Part shown: piece after piece, positions 44,351 to 52,364 of the stretch
Position numbering within the stretch: position 1 is the first letter of the stretch
How the letters are laid out: every line of letters starts with the position of its first letter
Assembly: GCF_014192335.1 (NCBI RefSeq)
Contig: NZ_JACHXU010000014.1
Coordinates: 179,946 to 243,945, forward strand
Direction of reading: 5' to 3'
Source: Aporhodopirellula rubra
GTDB lineage: Bacteria; Planctomycetota; Planctomycetia; Pirellulales; Pirellulaceae
Length of the DNA stretch: 64,000 nucleotides
Program-made: the position numbers and the translations under genes
Notes under the pieces: generated by a model
Told to the model about the DNA's origin: nothing
What the model saw: the letters and a program-made list of their open reading frames with translations, nothing else
Database searches by the model: none

Positions 44351-44674
44351 TCATTCGAAAGAAGACTCTGAAGAGCCGAATTCCATCAAAGTCGCTTTCA
44401 GCTTTTGCATGTCGGCCTCTAATTCGATTTCGACGTTTTCTTTGTCATCGACTATGGCGACCTGACTTCTAGTCGCAAGAAATCCCAACTTTCGCGAGAT
44501 TCTTGTTAATGAAACAACGATGGCAGATTCGTCTGCAAGGCCACTTGCAACAGCCCATCGGCTTATAGCGTTCACGGACAACCCGCAAAGCTCCTCTTTC
44601 CAACAGTCTTGCGAGTTAACAACCAACAGAGCCTCACGCATCAATTCGATTCGACGATAGAAATCAACTTTCAT
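44351..44674 (-). CDS. Small helical protein, third gene of the nucleotidyltransferase operon
   Basis: 107 aa. Predominantly helical (FYRRIELMREALLVV, NAISRWAVASGLADES, VSLTRISRKLGFLAT) with an acidic C-terminal helix (ENVEIELEADMQKLKATLMEF). It begins 11 bases inside the end of the nucleotidyltransferase gene, so its translation depends on that gene. Size, position and overlap would suit an antitoxin or partner subunit; no family is recognised. Confidence 0.72.
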   Translation of the reverse strand: MKVDFYRRIELMREALLVVNSQDCWKEELCGLSVNAISRWAVASGLADESAIVVSLTRISRKLGFLATRSQVAIVDDKENVEIELEADMQKLKATLMEFGSSESSFE

Positions 44675-45296
44675 ACTTGGTGATTTCCGTAAGGAGGTTG
44701 GTCATCCATTCCAAAATTATTTCATACTCGGAAATTACGATCGAGACTTGGGTGGGGTTGATTGTGTTGCCAAAGCCGCGTGTGCAAAGCATCCTCGCTC
44801 GTTCGAGAACGTCGAATGCATTCGGTTCGATAGTGAGCGAATAGACGCCAAGCTGTCGAGGTGATCGACGCGAAAACACGCCCGCCGACAGTCGGCCAAG
44901 TGAAAAACAGGTAGCGAAGTTGCGAATCGCAAGAAACGCATTCGACAACTCGAAAACGGGGCTTGGTGTCCCTGCTCTGAGTTGTACGAACGAATGTTCA
45001 AGCAGTTTCAAAAACCGCGTGCAATCATTCACAGCGCAGCTATATTGCGCAGGTCGTCCGAGATACGTAAGGGGGTTTGACCCATCTCCCGAATACAACA
45101 TGGTCGATTCGGCAAATAGGTGCCACGCGAACGGATTACCACGGCCCCAGATTTCGCGAATCCGCTTCAGCGAATAGACCGAAAATCTATTGGGGTCGAT
45201 TTCCGGCGAGTCTTTTTCGCAAATCGCAAGCAAATCAATATCAGACGCGGCGTCGATTTCACCGCGGCAGATAGAACCGAACGCATAAATGTGCAT
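44664..45296 (-). CDS. Minimal nucleotidyltransferase with helical C-terminal domain
   Basis: 210 aa. The N-terminus carries the polymerase-beta-like nucleotidyltransferase signature: FGSICRGEIDAASDIDLL with G7-S8, then the metal-binding D19-x-D21. A helical second half (about 85-205) contains NAFLAIRNFATCFSLG, reminiscent of the RNxxxH helix of HEPN or substrate-binding partners but with cysteine for histidine. Such enzymes transfer AMP or another nucleotide to RNA, protein or small molecules; MntA-type members act as antitoxins or toxins. The start lies two bases after the stop of the pentapeptide gene, and the next gene overlaps by 11 bases. Only five residues precede the GS motif, shorter than usual. 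Confidence 0.82.
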   Translation of the reverse strand: MHIYAFGSICRGEIDAASDIDLLAICEKDSPEIDPNRFSVYSLKRIREIWGRGNPFAWHLFAESTMLYSGDGSNPLTYLGRPAQYSCAVNDCTRFLKLLEHSFVQLRAGTPSPVFELSNAFLAIRNFATCFSLGRLSAGVFSRRSPRQLGVYSLTIEPNAFDVLERARMLCTRGFGNTINPTQVSIVISEYEIILEWMTNLLTEITKYES

Positions 45297-45298
45297 CG

Positions 45299-46138
45299 TT
45301 ACCGCCTACTAAATTGACGGACGATAAGTGTCATGAATGAACCGAAGACCACCAGCCTTACGACGTAAATCATGGCAAGAAGACTCGCCGAATAGCTTGC
45401 TGGTCGATCAATGCCAAAGAAAACGGAGGGGCTTTGAACTAAAATCGCCTCCAAATAAGTATTCGGACTACTTAGACTCCCACTTTTGAACAAATGAAGC
45501 ATGGCGATCGCAACAAGTGCAATCACCATCACAACAATCGGACGCGACACTTTGAGCCCGTTTCCAAAAACGAGGTCTGTGAACCAAAAGCCAACCCATT
45601 GAAAAAACGCATTGGCACGGGCAAACCATTTGAAATTGGTACGGTAGTACGACTCATTCGACTTCCAGGCTTTCCGTAGGTGTTCCTCGGTCGCTGCGAG
45701 TTCCGTAGCAAAGGCTTTATCTGCAGCACCTTTATCGCCGATTGACTCGTAGTTTTTGCGGAGACTTCGCGCAAAGTGGCGTTTCACATTGACCCACCCA
45801 GGACAATTGTTCTTCAGGATATCGCTTGTGATATCAGTTTTATCGAATGTTGCGTACTCGAACTTGCAGCCGTCAAACGAACTGCCGTGAAAGTTGGTGT
45901 TGACGAATCGGCAACCAGTAAACTTGCACTTTTTGAAGAAACAGTCGCGAAAGTAGCAAGCGTCAAACACCGAAAAACTAAAATCGACATTGCATAGCTC
46001 CTTCTGTTTCGCAGAAACGCGTGTGAAAACACTATGCATAAAATCATCACCATCAGTATCTCGACTGAATTGGTGATCCGCATAGTGCTTTCGTTCAAAC
46101 GGTTGTAGCGGCTGGTTTTCTGACGCGATCATACGCAT
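45299..46138 (-). CDS. Pentapeptide-repeat membrane protein
   Basis: 279 aa. Residues about 52-102 form roughly ten pentapeptide repeats with central phenylalanine (VFDAC, YFRDC, FFKKC, KFTGC, RFVNT, NFHGS, SFDGC, KFEYA, TFDKT), a short right-handed quadrilateral helix. A helical linker (115-165) follows, then membrane segments: an amphipathic FFQWVGFWFTDLVFG stretch, VVMVIALVAIAMLHLF (202-217) and LLAMIYVVRLVVFGSFMTLIV (253-273), with a pore-loop-like YLEAILVQSPSVFFGID between them. This pentapeptide plus two-span layout resembles small ion-channel-like proteins. It is the first gene of a three-gene operon with a nucleotidyltransferase 2 bases behind it. Confidence 0.85.
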   Translation of the reverse strand: MRMIASENQPLQPFERKHYADHQFSRDTDGDDFMHSVFTRVSAKQKELCNVDFSFSVFDACYFRDCFFKKCKFTGCRFVNTNFHGSSFDGCKFEYATFDKTDITSDILKNNCPGWVNVKRHFARSLRKNYESIGDKGAADKAFATELAATEEHLRKAWKSNESYYRTNFKWFARANAFFQWVGFWFTDLVFGNGLKVSRPIVVMVIALVAIAMLHLFKSGSLSSPNTYLEAILVQSPSVFFGIDRPASYSASLLAMIYVVRLVVFGSFMTLIVRQFSRR

Positions 46139-47413
46139 TTGGGTGTGTTTGGGATGGCTACTGAAAAGAGGCCCAACATTGGAGGAAAGAGGGCGACAAA
46201 TTCCATGTAATCACAGCTTTCCCAGTTGAACAGGGCACTTGTTTTGTATTTTACGTTTGCCATCGCCTCAGAATTCTAAGTTATTGAAACGGTTGCGTAA
46301 CCATGGTAGCCGAAGGAGAATAACGTCTCCATGCTGCCGAAACGTCGGTTTACGTTCGAAATACGTGACCGGGAACATGGGTACAGCCGAACCGCAGGCC
46401 ATGGAGGCCAGAATTGCTGCCGGTGACGAAAAGGGAAATTGGATCGGTTTACGAAGCCGACGGCCATTTTTTCTTTCCCCTTGTTGCTGAATCCCCTTTT
46501 CTCGGCTGGGCACCGGTGTGGCAATTTTGCTTGTCTTGTCGCTTAAAAGGCGGGGGCCTTGTTCGTTGTTTCGATGCGCAGGCCCCGAGCAAAAACAACT
46601 CGGTCCAGTCACTGCTGTTTTGGTGAGCGGCGTGGCTGGGAATGTGCCGAGTGGTTTTGGATACTTGATCGATGAATCGAAAGATTCTAGCGTCTGGAGG
46701 GGCGTCTCGGACTACGCTCTTACGTTCGTTCGCCTTGTTTCCCTATTCCATCAAACAAGGCAGATGAGCGAGTCGCACTCTCTCTGTTCGCGCTGACCGA
46801 TCCGGGCACGGCGCCGCGTGCGAACTCGCCGATATGGGGTTTCGCGTTTTCCCGTGCGATTCCTTGGCTGTTACGCGATGTTCCTTTCCTGGCTAATGCG
46901 ATTCTCCGGGGAAGCATCCGCGAATCGCTCGTTACCTGGATCTTGCGACACGCGAACTGAAAAGGATTAACGTCTTGAGGAAGCGGTGGCCGGACGCTGG
47001 AATTGGGAGCTGTCCCGACAACCAACTCGGTTTGGATGTCGATGGATGAAGTGGACACGCGTAATTTCACGTGCGTCTCAGAAAGCAGCGAGCCACTCCA
47101 CTATCACGTCTGCTTCAGGTTGCCTCCAGGAACGCGGCTATTGAACAAGCTTCAACGCGGACGATCAGGTCCTGAACCGGGCGTGAACAGCGAGGTTCGA
47201 TGAGACCAAGGACTAGTGCCGGTGGCATCTGCACCGGGGCGCATCGAATTGCCGCATCGTTGGCAAGAATAGAAATCAGCCAACGAGCACCGGGGCGGGC
47301 AACAGACTTCGGGTCGGTTGCGTCGCGAGGTGACCGCTCATCCGTCTTGTTGGCCGTTCACGGAAGAGACGAACATCTTTGCAGTAGGTCGTATCGACCG
47401 ACATCTAAAGTGC
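46139..47413. other. 1.3 kb stretch without recognisable genes
   Basis: Open frames of 60-115 codons exist on both strands but overlap one another and show no known motif or ribosome site. The stretch fills the space between the accessory operon and the tRNA-Leu terminator. It may contain decayed remnants of mobile DNA inserted near the tRNA; no transposase, integrase or attachment repeat could be identified. Confidence 0.4.
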
Positions 47414-47450
47414 AAAAAAAAGCCTGGAACGGATGTTGTCCGTTCCAGGC
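47414..47450 (-). terminator. Rho-independent terminator behind tRNA-Leu
   Basis: GCCTGGAACGGA (47422-47433) pairs perfectly over 12 bases with TCCGTTCCAGGC (47439-47450) around a five-base loop; on the minus strand the stem is followed by eight T residues (A-run at 47414-47421). It lies 26 bases past the tRNA-Leu 3' end and should end its transcript. Confidence 0.9.
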
Positions 47451-47476
47451 CTGTCGTAGCCATTTCTGACCACTGA

Positions 47477-47560
47477 TACCGAAGGAGGGACTCGAACCCT
47501 CACTGGATTGCTCCAACTGGATTTTGAATCCAGCGCGTCTGCCAATTCCGCCACTTCGGC
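47477..47560 (-). tRNA. tRNA-Leu (anticodon CAA)
   Basis: 84 bases read on the minus strand from GCCGAAGTGGCGGAATTGGC. Acceptor arms GCCGAAG and CTTCGGT pair (G-U at the end). The anticodon stem-loop CTGGA-TTCAAAA-TCCAG gives CAA. A long variable arm of class II type (TTGGAGCAATCC region) and the T-loop GGTTCGAGTCC are present. The 3' CCA is not encoded (TCA follows the discriminator A). A strong terminator lies just behind. Confidence 0.97.
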
Positions 47561-47814
47561 TTGTGAGGGGGGATTATTGTGGACCGGCCGATTTCTTGCA
47601 AGTGCGGTAACGGGGCTCGCTCGGGCAAAACAAATTTTGCATCTGCATAATCGTTAGGGCAGCTAAAAACACTTGTATTCGGCCCGGATTTGTAGATTTC
47701 GCGGTTCCGATGGTGCTGCCGAGATGCCCATGTCGAGACTGACGGGGTGGACCGAGAATGCGGCAATTCTTCGCGCGGGCAATCGGGTGCGAGAGCGGGC
47801 GTTCGGCACGAAGC

Positions 47815-49635
47815 CTAGAACTGCACGGGGAATTCGTAGGCGAGTGCGGCGGTGTAGTCGGCTCGGGCGGCGAAGTATTCGAGTTTGGCCACGACGAGGT
47901 CGCTCGCCGCTTCGATGGCAATTTGTTCTCGGAGAAATACCGCGAGCAGGTCGCTTTCGCCGAGATCGAATTTTCGCCGTTCGACGGCCGCGAGTTGCTC
48001 GGAGATTTCGACCGCGTCGGTGATTTGCTCGACACGTCGATAGGCGGCATCGAGAGCGGCAACGGCCGTTTGGACTTCCGTCGAAATCTTCTCCAACGCG
48101 AACTGGCGTTTGGCGGCGATCTGATTGAGTTTCGCTCGAGCCGACCGCATCTTCCCCAGCCCTTTTCGGCGTTGGACGGGCATTTCGAATTCGAATCCGA
48201 TCTCGAGTTCGAGTTCCGATTTATCTCGTTTGGAACTGGTGGGTTCGCCGACGTCTTGCGAAACGTTGGAGAACGCGTCGAGTACCGGAAGGGTTTGATT
48301 GCAGGCTTCGGCAAGGTCGACTTGCACACGCCGTGCCTCGGTATCGAGGGCCGTCAGTTCGGGACGCAATCTCGCTGCGTACTGGATGTCGGCGTCGAGC
48401 TGCGTGACGTCGTACGGAGCGACCTCGGGAAAGCCGGGGAGTTCGTCTTCGCCGGGAACCCGTGGCGTGGACAGTCCGTCGCGAAGGAACAGCGACAGCT
48501 TCACGGCCGTTTGCGTTTGCTTGCGTTTGAGGTCGATGAGTTTGCCTTGACGCTGCATGATCGCACGTTGGTTGTCGGCGAGCACGGGATCACCCAGGTC
48601 GCCTTCTTCGACGCGTCGGGCGACTTGGCGGTTGCGTCGTTCGGCGAGTTCGAGTGCGGCCTCACCGATCTGCACCTGACGGCCCGCGGCAACCCAAACC
48701 CAGTACGCGATTGACGCGTCGCGAATCGTATCGATCACGGCACTTCGGATCTGCGGTTCGGCCATTTGACGGTCGTAGGTGGCCCGCCAAAGATCGGCAC
48801 GTCGCGCGTCGATATTCCTGTCACGCAGCAGCGGAAGTTGGAAGCCGGCTTTGAACTCGCCGCCCTCGTTGGTTTGTCGTTCCTGATACCAAGGCTCGAA
48901 GACGCCTCGGCCGATACGGTAGCCGCTGTAGATTTCGCCACCCCGGTACAACGGCTGGTACACACCGGCGCCGTTCTGATAATTTTCGTAAAAGCCCAGC
49001 GGTTGGCTTTCGGAACGTGCTTTGAGTTTGGTGTCGAATTCTCCCCAGGCGGCGAGTTGGTCGCCGGACGTGCGATTGCGTTCTAGGTAGGCGATCTGCA
49101 GCAACGGGAAGTAGCTCTGCACGGAAGCGACGACGTCCTGCAGCGGCAATCCACCGTCGTTGTTTGTCACGCCGGCGAGCGAGGGGGCTCCGGCGAGTGA
49201 CGGGGCGAGAAGCTCGTCGAAGCTGGCGTCCGCATTCGCGGTTTCTGAATCCGTTCGCGCGGAGGTATCATTGGGCGCTGACGCATCGTTGTCGGTGCCC
49301 CGGTTGTCATCTTTGCTGGGCTCGATGGCACTATCGGGTTCGATGGCACTATCGGGTTCGAGCAAAACGTCGGACTCGATCAAATTGTCCGATTCGATTG
49401 CGGGGATCAGCTCGGCGCCGTCGGTGATCACTTCACCCGTGAGGTTTTGCCGGGCGGACGCGAGTTGAACGACCGGTGTGGTCGCGGCGACGGTCGTGGC
49501 AGTGGACGTTTGTAACGCGGTGGTGGTGACGTCCGGCACGGCGGTGTTCGCGGTGGTCGATCTCGGGCCATCGTTGGTAGCGCAGCCGATCGTGAGCAAT
49601 CCTCCGGCCGCGATCATGCATGCACGCCTGATCAT
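47815..49635 (-). CDS. TolC-family outer-membrane lipoprotein
   Basis: 606 aa from the ATG at 49635, which opens a lipoprotein signal with lipobox LTIGC; an in-frame ATG 93 bases upstream gives no signal peptide. After the lipid anchor comes a long Thr/Ala/Glu-rich linker including repeated DSAIEP units (about 95-130). The rest has two outer-membrane-efflux repeats of long helices (AQIRSAVIDTIRDASIAYWVWVA-like; LGKMRSARAKLNQIAAKRQFALEKISTEVQTAVAALDAAYRRV-like). It should form the exit duct for the ABC/HlyD pair transcribed divergently at 50085. The linker is unusually long for the family. Confidence 0.9.
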   Translation of the reverse strand: MIRRACMIAAGGLLTIGCATNDGPRSTTANTAVPDVTTTALQTSTATTVAATTPVVQLASARQNLTGEVITDGAELIPAIESDNLIESDVLLEPDSAIEPDSAIEPSKDDNRGTDNDASAPNDTSARTDSETANADASFDELLAPSLAGAPSLAGVTNNDGGLPLQDVVASVQSYFPLLQIAYLERNRTSGDQLAAWGEFDTKLKARSESQPLGFYENYQNGAGVYQPLYRGGEIYSGYRIGRGVFEPWYQERQTNEGGEFKAGFQLPLLRDRNIDARRADLWRATYDRQMAEPQIRSAVIDTIRDASIAYWVWVAAGRQVQIGEAALELAERRNRQVARRVEEGDLGDPVLADNQRAIMQRQGKLIDLKRKQTQTAVKLSLFLRDGLSTPRVPGEDELPGFPEVAPYDVTQLDADIQYAARLRPELTALDTEARRVQVDLAEACNQTLPVLDAFSNVSQDVGEPTSSKRDKSELELEIGFEFEMPVQRRKGLGKMRSARAKLNQIAAKRQFALEKISTEVQTAVAALDAAYRRVEQITDAVEISEQLAAVERRKFDLGESDLLAVFLREQIAIEAASDLVVAKLEYFAARADYTAALAYEFPVQF

Positions 49636-50030
49636 CAGGGGGGCCTCGGTGGATGGCGGAAACAGGAAACGCAGTTGGAATGGGAACGACACGTCTGAGA
49701 GTCCGTTGGAACGTGGCACGGCCGACACGCCGAGCGACGGGTAGCTGAGACGGGGCTGTGGTGCCGGTACGGCGGCCGATTGGCCACTGAAATGAAACGC
49801 GTTTTCGCTTCATTCGGCACGACAGCGTTGACCGGCGTGACGGTGACCACCGGTGCAACCGGCATCTTAGGTTTCGACCGACTCGGCAGCGAAATTGCTG
49901 TCTTTTACGTGGAAGGGGACGTCCGCGCGCCGTATCGGTCCGGTCGCCCCCGTCATAGCGATTGTGCGGATTTGGGGGTGTAGGGTATTTTGGTCGAGCC
50001 GGTCGATAATCCTGAATTTCGTTGCTTAAT
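49636..50030. other. Divergent upstream region of the secretion genes
   Basis: About 400 bases between the TolC gene and the promoter of the ABC gene. No gene supported. Presumably contains the leftward promoter. No hairpin or repeat stands out. Confidence 0.4.
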
Positions 50031-50059
50031 TTGACTTGTCGTGTCGATAGAAATAGCTA
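50031..50059 (+). promoter_or_regulatory. Candidate sigma-70-type promoter of the ABC-HlyD operon
   Basis: TTGACT at 50031-50036 and TAGCTA at 50054-50059 are separated by 17 bases, a good -35 and a fair -10. Transcription would begin near 50066, leaving about 19 bases before the ATG at 50085. Predicted by eye only. Confidence 0.4.
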
Positions 50060-50084
50060 AAGTGCGTTAAAGCATTCACGACAA

Positions 50085-52364
50085 ATGTTTCGTGTATTGA
50101 GTTCTCAGGCGATCCATTCCATGGCCGATTCCTTCCATTCCTCTTCGATTCCCGTCGCACCGGCCGCCCGCCGAAGGCTCGCGGGTGAGGGAGCCGCTAC
50201 GCTCGATCGGTTGGTTCGCGATCGTGTGAAGATGGAACGCACGACAATTTTGCGTACGTTTCACCTGACCCTGGAGAGCCACGAGGGGAGTCTGCCGGGC
50301 GATTGGTGGCAGATATTTACTGACGCGGCGACTGCTCTTCAGTTGCGTCCGGCGGTTTTGGATTGTTCGATCGATCAGGTCGTGCGGTTGATCGGTGACG
50401 GGGCCGACGTTGTCACGTTTTATCACGGCGAACATGAAGCTGTTACGCCGGAGAGTGACGGGATTGACCATGCGGCCGGCGGCGAATTCCCGCGATGGTT
50501 GTTGCTGCACCAAGACGAGAAGTCTCGCACGCATTATTGGGCATCGGATCGCCGCGACGAATCAACCATCTCTGAGCGAGAACTTCGTCGTCGCTTAGAA
50601 CCGTTGGCCGAAGATCAACGCATTCGATGTATCGCATTTGATTGGCGGGAAACGTCCGTCACGGGAGGACACAGTTCCTCCACCGGACCGATGAAGCCGT
50701 TGACTCGTTTGGTCCACTTGTTACGTCCCGAGTGGTCGGACATCTGGCTGGTGATCGTTTTCGCTTTCGTCGTTGGCTTGTTCACCCTGGCGACGCCCAT
50801 CGCGGTGGAAGCGCTCGTCAATACGGTCGCGTTCGGACGGTTTGTTCAGCCCATCGTGGTGTTGGCGTTGATCCTCATGTTTTTCCTCGGGTTCTCTGCC
50901 GCGATTCGAGCGTTGCAGACGTACATCGTCGAGGTCATCCAAGAACGATTGTTTGCACGCGTGGCCGGGGATCTCGCACACCGATTGCCGCGTGTTTCCG
51001 TGGAGGGAACTGATGGCAAATACTTGCCCGAATTGACAAACCGATTCTTCGACGTCGTGACGGTCCAAAAGACGTCCGCGACTTTGTTATTGGATGGGAT
51101 CGGTTTGCTCATGAGCGCCGCAATCGGAATGGTCGTGTTGGCGTTCTATCATCCATTCCTGCTAGGCTTTGACGCGTTGTTGGTCGTGGCAATTGCGTTT
51201 TTGATCATCGTGCTGGGACGTGGTGCGGTGAAGACGGCCGTGCAGGAATCCAAAAGCAAATACTACATGGCGGCTTGGTTGGAAGACGTATCGCGGTGCC
51301 AGACCACGTTTCAATCGGCGGCGGGAAAGCGATTGTCGGCGAGTCGATCGGATCGATTGATTCACGATTACCTCGTCAATCGCAAGCGACATTTCCATGT
51401 GCTGTTGCGGCAAATCCTTTTCGCGTTGAGTCTGCAGGCGATCGCCAGCACCGTGCTGCTGGGGCTGGGCGGTTATCTCGTCATCATTCGCGAGCTGACG
51501 CTGGGACAATTGGTGGCCGCGGAGTTGATTGTCGCGATCATCGTCGGCGCGTTCGCGAAGATGGGCAAGCACTTCGAAAGCTTCTACGATCTGCTCGCGT
51601 CGGTGGACAAACTCGGTGCCCTGTTCGACTTGCCCTTGGCTCGCCAGGGAACCGTGCTGCACTCGATCGACGACGAGCCCGTGACGATTGAACTGAGTCA
51701 TGTGACGTATCGCCGAGGTGGCGGTTCGCCCGTGTTCACACCGGTGACATCGATGACACCGCCGGGAGGAGCGACCGCGGTGTTTGGCGGTTCGGGGACC
51801 GGTAAGTCGACGTTGTTGGATTTGATTTACGGTGTCCGTCGTCCGTCATCGGGAAAGGTCCTCGTCGACGCGACGCAGCCGAGTGATTTCCGCTCGGATG
51901 ACTTTTGGAATCATGTGGAATTGGTGCGAGACGGCGAAGTGTTCGCGTCGACGGTCGAAGAAAACATCCACGTTCAGCGAACGGACGTGTCGGGCCAAGA
52001 TGTCGAGGATGCACTCGAAGCGGTGGGGATCGCGGACATCGTTAACGCGTTGCCCGAAGGCATGCAAACTCACCTGACCAGCAGCGGGGCACCGTTGGCA
52101 TCCAATCAGGTACGACTGTTGCTGATTGCCAGAGCGATTGCCAGCCGGCCGTATCTGATGTTGGTCGACGGGGTACTCGATTCGTTGAGTGACACGGAGG
52201 CGGAGTTGATTCTGGACTCCTTGTTAAGGCCAGACCGTCCTTGGACACTGGTGGTTGCGACGGGGAGGCGTTGGATCGCCGAGCGTTGCGATCAAACGAT
52301 TGATTTGCGTCCTGATGCCGTATCGGTGCAAACGCCATTTGAAAAGCCGGAGAGGCAAGTTTGA
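50085..52364 (+). CDS. ABC exporter (permease plus degenerate ATPase) of a type I secretion-like system
   Basis: 759 aa; ATG at 50121 is an alternative start. An N-terminal domain without protease motif (1-200) precedes about six membrane spans (220-500) and an ATPase domain (530-740). Walker A GGSGTGKST (568-576) is intact. The Q-loop Gln is Arg615 (VELVRDGEVF), the LSGGQ signature reads PLASNQ (670-675), the Walker B strand YLMLVDG keeps D695 but has Gly696 for the catalytic Glu, and the H-loop His is missing (VVATGRR). It probably binds ATP but may hydrolyse poorly or be regulatory. Its TGA overlaps the HlyD ATG by one base; with the divergent TolC gene it forms a complete tripartite set. 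Confidence 0.93.
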   Translation: MFRVLSSQAIHSMADSFHSSSIPVAPAARRRLAGEGAATLDRLVRDRVKMERTTILRTFHLTLESHEGSLPGDWWQIFTDAATALQLRPAVLDCSIDQVVRLIGDGADVVTFYHGEHEAVTPESDGIDHAAGGEFPRWLLLHQDEKSRTHYWASDRRDESTISERELRRRLEPLAEDQRIRCIAFDWRETSVTGGHSSSTGPMKPLTRLVHLLRPEWSDIWLVIVFAFVVGLFTLATPIAVEALVNTVAFGRFVQPIVVLALILMFFLGFSAAIRALQTYIVEVIQERLFARVAGDLAHRLPRVSVEGTDGKYLPELTNRFFDVVTVQKTSATLLLDGIGLLMSAAIGMVVLAFYHPFLLGFDALLVVAIAFLIIVLGRGAVKTAVQESKSKYYMAAWLEDVSRCQTTFQSAAGKRLSASRSDRLIHDYLVNRKRHFHVLLRQILFALSLQAIASTVLLGLGGYLVIIRELTLGQLVAAELIVAIIVGAFAKMGKHFESFYDLLASVDKLGALFDLPLARQGTVLHSIDDEPVTIELSHVTYRRGGGSPVFTPVTSMTPPGGATAVFGGSGTGKSTLLDLIYGVRRPSSGKVLVDATQPSDFRSDDFWNHVELVRDGEVFASTVEENIHVQRTDVSGQDVEDALEAVGIADIVNALPEGMQTHLTSSGAPLASNQVRLLLIARAIASRPYLMLVDGVLDSLSDTEAELILDSLLRPDRPWTLVVATGRRWIAERCDQTIDLRPDAVSVQTPFEKPERQV

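Noticed and set aside
46720..47070. 116-codon minus-strand frame
   Set aside because: Low-complexity, Arg/Ser-rich, no recognisable domain; treated as chance or decayed sequence.
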